DNA of 64,000 nucleotides. It comes from Gnetum montanum (taxonomy: Eukaryota > Streptophyta > Gnetopsida > Gnetales > Gnetaceae). Below the pieces are notes generated by a model that was not told where the DNA came from, made no database searches, and saw only the letters and a program-made list of their open reading frames with translations. The number at the start of each line of letters is the position of its first letter. Positions within the stretch are counted from its first letter, which is position 1. The stretch is taken from positions 50,851 to 114,850 of the forward strand of contig MNCI01008612.1 in assembly GCA_015680685.1 (NCBI GenBank), written 5' to 3'. Below are positions 47,502-57,893 of this stretch, piece after piece. The translations under genes and the position numbers were made by a program.

Positions 47502-48505
47502 TTATCCTTCTTACCATTTGACATTATGGACTCGTCTACATGGAGTATCACCATCTTTCTACCTATATAAGGTCTATGGATCATCAATTTTTATGATCCT
47601 TAAGACTGGGAAGAGCATCTACATAAGCTGCTAAGGATTGTTGCCTACTTTTTGGACCTAGAAGCTTGGATTCTTATTGGAAAAGAATAGGGAAGATACT
47701 AAGCCTCTACTAGGAAATCAAAAATATTTATAATTTCTTTACACCTTTGACATAATCAATGTCAATATCAAGGGCTATCTTTTTACTTGGAGTAATAAGA
47801 AAAAAGGATTGGATCAAATCATGTGAAGTATTGATAGGATGTGGATTAGTACGAAAATTCTTATTAGTCATGAACTCTTAGTCTAGGATCATGAAAAGGA
47901 AGCATCTAACCATAGTGCTCTTATTTGTATGATTTGAAAACTTAATAGGCAAGGATTAACTTCATTTATTTTTGAAAGATGATGGCTGATAAAGCCATGG
48001 ATGTGACCTCTAGTTGCTAACTTTTGGATGGAATATCCCTCCCAAATGGAACCTCTAGGTTTTCTAAATTGTCACATGGCTAGGCTCAAGAAAAGATACA
48101 AACCACAAAAGTGTTTGAAAGATATTCCTTCAGGGCCTATTATGCTGAACTACAAAAAAAGCTTATGGATGTGTAGACAAGATAGGAGGCTAGGGAATTG
48201 TTGGTGGAAGAGGAAGATAGTCTATTAGTAGCACTCCAATAGTTATTGAAAGAAGAGGAGCAATACTGGAAGTAGAGATTGTGGATTAGATGACTAAGGG
48301 AGGGAGACAAAAATACTTGCTTCTTTTTTGCTATGATGAAAGCAAATAATGATGTCAAAAAGATTCAAAATATCCTACTGAAGAACCATATCTTACATGA
48401 TATAAATCATATTGCTTAGGCTATGTAGAGATATTCTTCTAGTATCTAATAAAGGAAAGAATTATTTACTCTTTTGATTCCAATCCAAATAGTGGTTGGG
48501 TAGGC
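47502..48505 (+). pseudogene. LINE (L1-like) ORF2 fragment
   Basis: Frame-shifted remains of a non-LTR retrotransposon endonuclease-RT protein. GYLFTWSNKKKGLDQI near 47777 followed by DRMWIS matches the C-terminal end of the AP-endonuclease domain (..FTWSN..G...LDR). Near 48028-48075 MEYPSQMEPLGFLNCHMARL and near 48285-48330 LREGDKNTCFFFAMMKANND match the linker before RT (WL.EGD.NT.FFH). The fragment stops before RT because F is inserted at 48506. Both E and F therefore appear inserted in this LINE. Confidence 0.8.
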
Positions 48506-49964
48506 TATTGCAACCAAAAATAGATTCATTGGAAATGATTGATGAATCCAGTGCATAGCAGTCCTTAACCCACAAATCCTCATGGCCTTTGAAAAAAATG
48601 GAATTTGGGGCACCCTAGCTAGTTTGGCAAATCAACCAAGGACTTATGAAATATTAAACGAGGTAATATAAATAGAATGTTAAAACTAATAAAAAATATG
48701 AATAATGCACAGAAAATAAATGAATATATTTTTCACACAAAACACAAAACTTAAAACTTTATTGAATAATAATAAAGGATAAGTTAGAGAAATGTGTACA
48801 AATGTTGCCTAAGTGGATAGCATGGTGGTTCACTTGGATGGGGATTTAGGGTCCATTAAAGTCGATGTAGTTAACTCCACGAGCCAGATGTCCTACCACT
48901 CTCGATGTTATTGAACCTACAATGCTGCTACTTTAGATATATAATGTTGGCTATGGTTAAGACTAAGAAGTGTGAAGAAAATATGGTACCCAAGTGCTCT
49001 ATAGTAGGAGTTGAAAATCCTGGGAGTTTAACTTAGAGCTTGAAAATTCACAAATCCCAAAGGGGGTTACAAGGTCACAAAGTCATAGGGTTTCTATGTT
49101 GGGTTCAAGAGAATACAAGTGTGGAAACTTGTAAGAACTCTTGAGTGCTTGAGATTTCCAAAGCATAGAATTATGAACAAATTGCTGAACTATGTAGAAA
49201 TTGTGTAACCAATGCCAATAGTATAGGATTGCAAAACTTTTATATGAAAAAAGTTGCTAAACCTATAAATGGTGTTTAAGGCTTGATTTTATAGGTCGTA
49301 GGCCATGAATGGTGTTCCAAAATGGCTATAATTTGGCTATAAATTTCTACATCATACAAGTGAGATGGGTGCCCAAATTGAAGGGGGTTACTATAAATAG
49401 TAAGTGCTTTCCTCCCATGGCCATTCCATTTGCTATAAATAGTAATGGATCACACCTTCTATGTTGGAGATGAATGCTCCACACTAAGCTTTCCACCATC
49501 CTTGTTGAAGTGGTTAGTCAACGTTGGAGTGCATGGAGTGTTAAAGTCTATCTTTTGTGGCTTCCATGCTAGGGGCATGCAGTTTCCATGCTAGGGGAAA
49601 AGGTTTCCAAGCTAAGGGAAAACCACACACCCCAACACCCCCCCACCACTCCTCCATGCTAGGGATAGATGAGATTTACCCCATGCAAATGTTTCCAATG
49701 TAGAAAAGTGTTACCACCCNNNNNNNNNNNNNNNNNNNNNNNNNNNNNNNNNNNNNNNNNNNNNNNNNNNNNNNNNNNNNNNNNNNNNNNNNNNNNNNNN
49801 NNNNNNNNNNNNNNNNNNNNNNNNNNNNNNNGTATGGAAAATGTGAGATTTCCCCTCATGGATTACAATCTTCACATTTAAAATAAGATTTTACCTTAGG
49901 TTTCATGGCGTGAAAGCTACATGATGGAAATTGGCTATAACATACAAAATTTTATGGTGTTTCA
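48506..49964 (-). repeat. Element F: 3' LTR, reversed (with N gap)
   Basis: Read on the - strand it starts TGAAACACCATAAAATTTTG (49964) and ends ...TTGGTTGCAATA (48506; expected CA mutated). PPT follows on the + strand side at 49965. Internal words TTCCATGCTAGGGG recur near 49565, 49585 and 49650. About 1459 bp including 112 Ns. Confidence 0.82.
49720..49831. other. Assembly gap (112 N)
   Basis: Run of N inside the LTR of F. ORFs spanning it are not interpretable. Confidence 1.
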
Positions 49965-49980
49965 ATGGCCCCTCTTTGTT
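49965..49980 (-). promoter_or_regulatory. Element F: polypurine tract
   Basis: On the - strand AACAAAGAGGGGCCAT precedes the LTR start. Confidence 0.9.
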
Positions 49981-50239
49981 GGTGCATGGAGGATTGATCC
50001 AAGATGCATCGATAAAGAATTCAAAACACCACTACATATCATAATGCTACAATGCATACAAGCTACAAGAGATGATAAAATCAAGGTATCCATGTCATTG
50101 AAGTCACTATTTTAAGGCCATGATAGGTTATGGTACCAATTCAAGGCCTTGGCAGGCCATGTTGCCAGTTTAAGAGCGCAGCGAACCTTTGAAAGTAGGC
50201 TTACTTATTGATGATTGTTAGCTACATGTAGCATGGCTT
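49981..50239 (-). repeat. Element F: short 3' region with dyad motifs
   Basis: On the - strand: GGCC-TGCCAA-GGCC-TTGAATTGG, and ATCATGGCCTTAAAATAG (about 50185-50110). Only ~260 bp separate integrase from PPT, against about 1.4-1.7 kb in A, C and D, so most of the 3' intron region is missing. Confidence 0.7.
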
Positions 50240-53200
50240 TAGATAGGAATGATTGACTAGATTAACTAGATTATTTCCATCCATGTCGGCTCTTCTGAAT
50301 GCATAATTCCTATAGGCTTTGGTGACAAGGAAGGACCCTTCCTAGTTAGCTGAGAATTTTTCTACATGCTTGTAGATGGATTTGAAGACCAAATAACCTT
50401 CCTTGATCTTATGCATGGTCAAAGTTATGGTGATGCTTCCACTTTTTCCTCTCTTAATAGTGTTTGAAGTGAGTAAGCACTTGCATACATTGTTCCTCCA
50501 CAAAGTCCAAGGCTACTATCCACAACTCCTTATTCTAATAATCATTGAAGAAGTTGGTCAAGGCTACTTAGAGTAATGGCACTTGCAATTCAAAAGGTAA
50601 AAAAACTTTAGAACCATAAATCAAGCTATAAGGGGTCATACTAGTTGTCATGCAATAGGTTTTTTTGTATACCCACAGTGCATGGACAAGTCCCTCATGC
50701 CATTTATGCTTGTTGTTGTTGATCATATTTTTGAGCAAGATGATGATGACCTTATTTCTTGCTTCTACTTGTCCATTGGCTTGAGGGTTAGAGGGTGACA
50801 AGAAAGAATGCTTAATGCCTAGGTTATGATAGAAATCCTTGATTTCTTGGCTACTAAATTATGGTCCATTATCTATAACTATGGTAACAAGTACGCCAAA
50901 ATAGGCTACAATGTTATCCAAGATAAACTTGTAGACTTGTTCATATGCAGTCTTCCTTAGAGTAATAGCCTTAACCCACTTTGTAAAGTATTCAGTTACA
51001 GTGATGATGAAGCTATGCCCTATATAATACTTAGGCATTGTGGGTCCAATGATATCTAACCCCCATCATTGAAATGGCCATGTTATTTGAGTTGTGTGCA
51101 ACTTAGTTGGTGGTACACGTATAAGGTTGTTGTATCGTTGGCATGTGTCACACCACTTAACCTTCTGTAGGTAGTCATTTTTCATATGGGGCCAATAGTA
51201 GCCTAATCATCTAATCTTAGTAGCCATAGCTCTTGATCCTATGTGTCCTCCACAAATACCCTTGTGAACCTCCTATAGAACTATTCTAGCTTCGATTTTA
51301 CCTAAGCACTTTAGGAGTATGCCATGATAGGATCATTGACATAATGTGTTATCACCTACGATGACATACAACTTTGATCACTTATGTATGGTTTCCTTTT
51401 GAGTAGTAGTCAGGCCTTGCAAGGATTCACCATGCATAAGGTAAAATTTGATATCATCATATCATTCCCTAGGAGGAGCAGTATGAACGATGGTCACAAA
51501 GGTATCCTTAGTGTTCTATGTGATGGAAGTAGTGCAATCCATGGTTAAGGTGGAAAACTTACTAAGCATATCTAGCATCATACTAAGGGCTAACATTATA
51601 ATTGCATCAACTATGATGTTCTCATTTCAAGGTATGTGCTAGATATCAGCATCTACAAATTTTTGTAGCAATTACTTCCCTAAGTCATAATATGGTTGTA
51701 AGTGTTTTGCGTGACATGCATAGACTTCAATTACTTGGTTAACCACAAGTTGTGAATTGCCTTTGATTGCTAAGTGTCTAATTCCTAGGTTACAAGCTAT
51801 CATCATCCCTCTAATCAAACCCTCATACTTTGCTATATTTTTGGTACATGGAAATCCAAAATGATAAGTGAAGAATTGGACCTCACTAGATAAAAATGTT
51901 ACAATGGTAGTGACACTAGCCCCATGGGTAGTTGAAGTTCTATCAAATTGCATGGCCACCTCAAAACCCTTAGGTACTTTTTTTAACAACATTAATATGT
52001 TAATCAAATAATTTAGGATGTATGGCTGCTTGGTCATCGATAGGTGAAACTGTGAGTTGTATAGTTATAGCTTGGCCTTTCGTTGAGGATTGAGAGAGGT
52101 AATGAAGGTCAAACTCCATAGTTATGGCTTTCCATTGGGCTATACGACTACTTTTGTAAATGTTTTTCATTATGGCTCTAAGTATGTTGTCCTTGAAAAT
52201 GATGTTGACTTGGCTCCTAAAGAGGTAGTATCTCCACTTCTTCAAAGAGAAGACTAGTGCTAGACAATGCCTCTTCACTTCAGTGTATCGGGTCTTGTAG
52301 AGAACTAATGCATGGCTAAGGTAGTATATAAGCATTTCTGCTCCATTATCATGTTTTTGATAGAGTAGGAAGGTAATGGATGATTAAAAGATGATAATGT
52401 AGATGTAAAATGGTTTACCCTCTTATGGAGAATAAACTATCGGTAGTTGTCTCAACTCTTACGTAAGATTTTCAAAGGCCTCTTGGCATTGAACTATCCA
52501 CTCATAGTGAACCCCTTTCTTAAGCAAGTGTTGCATGGACTGTAACTTATCTATAAGCCTAGTGATAAACCTATGAATAAACTATAATCTACCTTTTAAT
52601 CCCCAAAGCTCCTTAAGATTAGTAGTCACTACTCATTTTGATATGGCCTTAACCTTATTAGAATTGACATGTATCCCTACTTCAGAGATTATAAAGCCAA
52701 GCATCTTACCCATCTTAACACCAAAGACACATTTCTTGGGATTAAACCTAAGCTCATATTTGAGGAATGATTTAAGCATAAGATCTAGTTCATTAGCATG
52801 ATCATTGGCCACTTTGGACTTAATGACTATATCATCTATAGAATCATTGAGTAAGTCTAACATGTAATCACTAACTATATAGGTCATGGCTCATTGATAG
52901 GTCACTCTAGAATTCTTAAGGTTCAATGGCATCATAGTATAGAAAAAGTTACCCCATGGGGTCATAAAGGTTATGCTAAGTTGGTGCTCTAGGTTAATTT
53001 GAATTTGGTTATATCCCAAGAATCCATCCATAAAGGACAACAAGGCATGTCCACCCGTAGTATCGATAAGTTGATCAATATTAAGTAGAGGGAAGTCATC
53101 CTTGATAGTTGCTTTATATAGGTCTCAAAAATTGATGCAAATACAAATACTCATATTCTTCTTAGGGACTACCACTATGTTTTACATCCATTCTGTGCAA

Positions 53201-53700
53201 TTGATGGTCCTAATAAAACCATCTTGGTAGAGCTTTGAGATCTCATCATGGACTACCAAGGCCAAATCAAGTCTAATTTTGCACACTTTCTACTTAACTA
53301 ATATAACGCTAGCGTCCAATATGATGTTATGCTAGACTAAATGTGGATCTAGGCCTAGCATATCTTCATATGACCAGGAAAATTTCTTAATGTTGCTTTG
53401 TAGGACCTTGGTGAGGTTTGGAGCATATTAAGATTCTAGTGAGGAACTTAGTTTAAGGGTTTTCTCTTCACCACTATGTGTTGTGATAGGAACCTCAACT
53501 AGAGAGTCTTTGGTTATGTCACCCACCTCTAAGTTAAGGACTTTGACTAGGTTTTTATGCTATTCTATATTTTTCTCTATTGAGGCTATATGATCTACAA
53601 GACTCTTAGCCTCAAGATGTAAGCAATCAGGGTTGATACATTGTTTAACATTACCATGAGGTCCATGTAGTTACAAAGGCAAACTAATTTACTCCTAGGT
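50240..53700 (-). pseudogene. Element F: pol (RT, RNase H, second RNase H, integrase)
   Basis: Reads right to left. RT: FMDGFLGYNQI near 53032-53000 and NDSIDDIVIKS near 52850-52818 (YVDD box changed to SIDD). First RNase H: YYLSHALVLYKTRYTEVKRH from ~52328. Second RNase H: FDRTSTTHGAS near 51950, NIAKYEGLIRGM and GNSQLVVNQV. Integrase: Asp motif near 51060, then SNPQANGQVEARNK near 50795-50755 (catalytic Glu kept) and the C-terminal part to about 50240. The longest uninterrupted pieces are 121 and 111 codons; other parts are broken. Closest in detail to E. Confidence 0.9.
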
Positions 53701-54330
53701 ACTCATACTTTGATCTTAAATATCAACCAAAAGAATATTAAGTGTCATTTGGGTATAAGTAAATAAATAATGCTAAAATCCTATAAAACTATGCAAATAC
53801 ATGCAAATATAATGCAAACAAGGCCATCCAAGGTCATCAATGAGATAAGGATAATTTGATGAAGTACCATAAAGGCCAAACTAAGGTCAAATGAAGGTCA
53901 AACAAGGGGAAATATAAGAAATAAGGCTACAAATGATCAATAAAGGCCACAATTTCACCATTTTTAGGCTTCAATGGGCCATGATGCCAATTTAAGGCCT
54001 TAGTGGGCCATGATAACATGGTGTCAAATGGTGGTCAAGGAAGGTAAAACCCCACAATTTGATACCATTAAAAGGCCATAAAAAGATAAATAAGGCTATA
54101 ATAAGGTAAATACAAGACATGAAAGGTTGTATAAAGGCTATAGAAGGTTAACAAGGTCAATAATGCAACACACTTCCAAAAATAAGCCAAAACACTAAAA
54201 AAATCAAGCAAAATAGGCTACATATGATGAAATTTTGCTAATATAGGTCAGAAAGGAATTATATTTTGCTAGTTTTAGGTCTTATTAAGACATGTTTTGA
54301 GGGTACAAGGCTATTAGATGTGTTTAGGCA
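53701..54330 (-). repeat. Element F: dyad motifs and A-rich sequence before RT
   Basis: On the - strand, near 54010-53960, GGCC-CACTAA-GGCC-TTAAATTGGC is clear. Around it lie many AAGGTCAA / AAGGCTATAA phrases. Position corresponds to array 2 of C. A possible acceptor (GAGTACCTAG) is near 53709. Confidence 0.6.
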
Positions 54331-54339
54331 TCAGTAAAG

Positions 54340-57300
54340 GATGTTTCTCAGTTGGTTTGACATGAAAATTGATAGTTTTGAGGATTCAATGCAGGGCCCC
54401 CTTGTTTCCATGCTAGCTAGTGTAGAAGAAGGGACTCTTAGCATGGAAACTAGGGAATGTAGGTTTTGGAGCATCCATAGGTCCAAAATTGATGTCTCGA
54501 GGTCTCCCCAAGGTAGTAAAAGGCCAGATCTATCAAAATAGGGCACTTTGGAGGTCTGTAAATGTCAAAAAGCAGGTTTCAAAGCCTTTCCCCATATTTC
54601 CACATTGGCCAACATGGAAGAGAGTAGGTTCAATGTAGAGAACTAATATTCAAGCCAAAATAGGATCAAACATTATCAAACAGGCATTTGAAACCTAGAC
54701 TTGGAAGTTTTACATTCCCTAGCTTCATTTTGAGGTAGTCTAAGGTAGTTTTGGGTGTCAAAACATGTTGAAATAACTTTTCCCTCCTTTTCCATGTTGG
54801 GCATAGTATCCCTAGATTTGAAAGATGGGGGGACACTTTTTTGGTGGATTCAAGATGAATCAAGAGCACATTGACTAGGTTCCTAGGCCCCCAGAGCTAT
54901 AGATCATGATTTGGCAAGTTTCTAGCAAATTTTGGGCATATTTTAAGGCTACGTAAGGGTATCTAAAGTCTTATCTCTCCCTATTACTATGCTAGGTAAG
55001 TTAATCTAGCATGGAAGATTGGGGGGAATGCATTTTGAAGGTCAAAGCATAACCAAACAGACAAAATCTTAAGGCTATGAGGTCCTAGGCTCCTTTGGCA
55101 TAGATCCTTAGTTTCCAGGAGTGTCATCTTGCCACCAAAAGTGGAAAAGTAGCTTCCCCCCTTATTTCCACACTACCCAATGTGCAAGGAGCCTTCTCTA
55201 GGGTGGATGGAGCAAGAATCCCATATCTAGGCCAATTCAAGTTACAATTAATTATACATGTCAGCTTTCGAAGTTACTAGGGCCAAGGGCTACAATTTCA
55301 TGTTAAAATTTGGAAATTTTGACTACTTTTAAGTGTTTTTTTTTTGACTTCCCCCATATTTTCCATGTTGGGACTAGGGAGATCAAGATGGAAGACTTGG
55401 GGGAACCACTTTTTGTCTATTTGGCATGAGTTTTCTAGGGTTTGAAGGCTTCAATAGTTGCCGACAAGGTTCTAGAGTGCATGTAAGGTCATTTAATGTC
55501 ATTCTAGTGTGTTTATGAATCCCGAACAAGTATCCACCCACTCCCCCATCATTTTCTACACTATGAAACATGGAGGAAGGGATCCCTAACATGGAAGAAC
55601 CATAAATTTTAGATCTAGGCTAGTTTTGTTGTGAGGGTCAATGACTAGGATTTGAGGTCAAGTTTGGCCAATTTGGAGGTTTCCTAGATGTTCTTTGAGC
55701 TTCCCCCCATATTTTCGGCATTGAGGATAGTATACTTAGCATGGAAGACCAGGGGAAGTATATTTTTGGTCATGCATGTAGATTTCCAAGGTTACTAGTG
55801 TTGATTGTTATTGCCTACTATCAAAATTTGGTCATTTCAATAGGTATGAAGTGGTTTTTGATGTTTTCCCCTTTTTCCATGCTAGGGTTTCCATGCTTAG
55901 CATGTAAGATTAAGGAAAAAGATTTTTTGGCTATCTGTAGTCACTTTTACAATATTTGATGGCTTTGAAATATGTAAAACTGGTCTTAAGGCTTATGTAA
56001 GGCTATAGGATGTTTATTTGAGGTGTTTAGAGGCCATTTTAGGGTTCCCCCAAAGTTCCCCACTTTCTTCTAAGCCAGTCAGTGTGGAAGAGGGATCCCT
56101 CAATGTGGAAAAACTAGGAGGCCCTAATTTTTGCTAATTTTTAACATTTCTAGCTATGCATGCGGGTCTACAAGGTTGCTAGTGTTGGCTACTAATGTCT
56201 ATGGTTGAGATCCAGTCATTTTGAGGGTTGTGAGAGGGTTTATAGAATTCCCCCTTCCATCCACACTAGGACTAGGATGCTTAGCATGGATGGGATCCTC
56301 CTCAGCATGAGGAATCCAAGGAAGACAAGTTTGGGTTGTTTCAGGTAACTTTTATAAGTTTGTAGGCTTCCGAAAGGTCTAGGTTGCTTCTGGAAGTCAA
56401 ACTGCATGCAAATGCCAATACTTTTGATTTTTCCCCTTTTATCCATGTCAAGATTGGAATGCTTAGCATGGAGGATATTATCCTTAGCATGGAAGTACCT
56501 TAGGAGGTTGATTTTTTGCTAATTTTTATAGTCTAGTAACATCCAGAAGTGCTATGAATGTTTTGGTATTAGGTATGAGGTAATTTGAAATTTTTTTCTC
56601 ATTCCTGGGATCCCCCACTAACTTTCCTAGATAATTCCATTAGTTTTCCACACTGGATAGCATGGAAGAGGTCTCCTCTAGTGTGAAAGAACAAAGAAAA
56701 TCATATCTATGCTAGTTCAACAGTCAATCAACCATGCATGTTAGTCTCCAGGGTTGCTAATGTTGACTGTTAACACTAGATGTCAAGATCCAGTAGTTTG
56801 GAGGCTCTAAAGTGCCTCATGTAGTCTCCCCCATTTCTTCCATGCTAGGCATGATGGCCTCAATGTGGATGATAGGGGGAAAATAGTTTTGTACCATATT
56901 TGACTACTTTTGGAGCATTTGGATGTTCCAGAGGATTCCAACAGAGTCTAAGGGTTACTAGGCTTTGAGAAATGGTTACTAAGTGGTCAATTTAGGTCAT
57001 TTTTGGCTTTCCCCCACCTATCCATCCTAGGGATGAGATGCTAAGCATGCATGAAGCCTTTCCTAGCATGGAAAATTCAAATACCAAGGTTTTAACCAAC
57101 TTTGACTAGTTTTGACTAGGTTTGATGAGGTTCTGGGGCTGCTAGGGATGCTTGGAGGGGTTCTAGGTCATGTGGGCCCACTTTGGGGATCAAACCTAGG
57201 CTAGACAGGTGTTAAGGAGGTAAGAATGGGTGTTACCCCTCTTCATCCATGTTAGGCATTATTTCCCCAATGTGGAAACCTAAATTACCCAAATTTGTCC

Positions 57301-57440
57301 ATGTTCCATGTCTTTTGGAAGCCTCCAGTTGAGAAAAAGTAGGTTCAAGTTACTAAAAATGGTAAGTAGCTATGCTTTAATGGTTTTATGGAGTGGAAGG
57401 CATGTATCCATGCTAGGTATGGTATCCCTACCATGGATGC
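54340..57440. repeat. Element F: field of palindromes about 190 bp apart
   Basis: About 17 diverged units. Typical core: TCCATGCTAGG followed after 10-25 bases by TTAGCATGGAAG. Cores near 54395, 54597, 54787, 54990, 55170, 55365, 55555, 55708, 55875, 56078, 56255, 56440, 56645, 56836, 57025, 57247 and 57405; mean step about 188 bp. The flanks also share phrases such as TTTGGTCATTT and TCTAGGTTGCTA. No coding signal. The same word occurs in the LTR of F. It occupies the place upstream of the antisense gene. Confidence 0.85.
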
Positions 57441-57893
57441 ATGGGAATTAAGGCTTGGTTATTTTTTTTCTAAGTGCAAATAGTGCTCAAAACTTAGCGT
57501 TGATGCAATTTTAGGCAAGAATGAGGACGTATGGTGGAGTCTACAACCCAAAAATTTAAAATTTTGATAAGTGAAGCTATTTCCCACCAAAACCAATGTG
57601 GAAGAGACTTTTTCCCCTTTACACTTTAGTGCATTTGGAGTTATGGTGCATTGAATTAGTTGCTGGGGTTTAGAGATGGGCATCTAGGTTTAGATGTAGT
57701 CTTTAATGCTAAATCTCACAAGTTTTTTATCATAATTCACATCCTTGAAAATTGTGCATTGGAGGAGAGCTTTGGTAGAGATTTTTTTGGCAAATAAAAA
57801 CTATCTCTAGTGTGGAAGGCTCATTCCTTCCTACACATTGTGTAGAACTCCTATTTTTCTCAATTTCAAACTACTACTAACGTTGAGCCTGCC
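57441..57893 (+). promoter_or_regulatory. Sequence just upstream of F antisense gene
   Basis: Contains further weak words (CTAGTGTGGAAGG near 57808). By analogy with C and D the promoter should be here. No clear TATAAATA was found. Confidence 0.35.

Noticed and set aside
49659-49881. ORFs on both strands spanning the N run
   Set aside because: They exist only because Ns are read as open; no evidence of coding.
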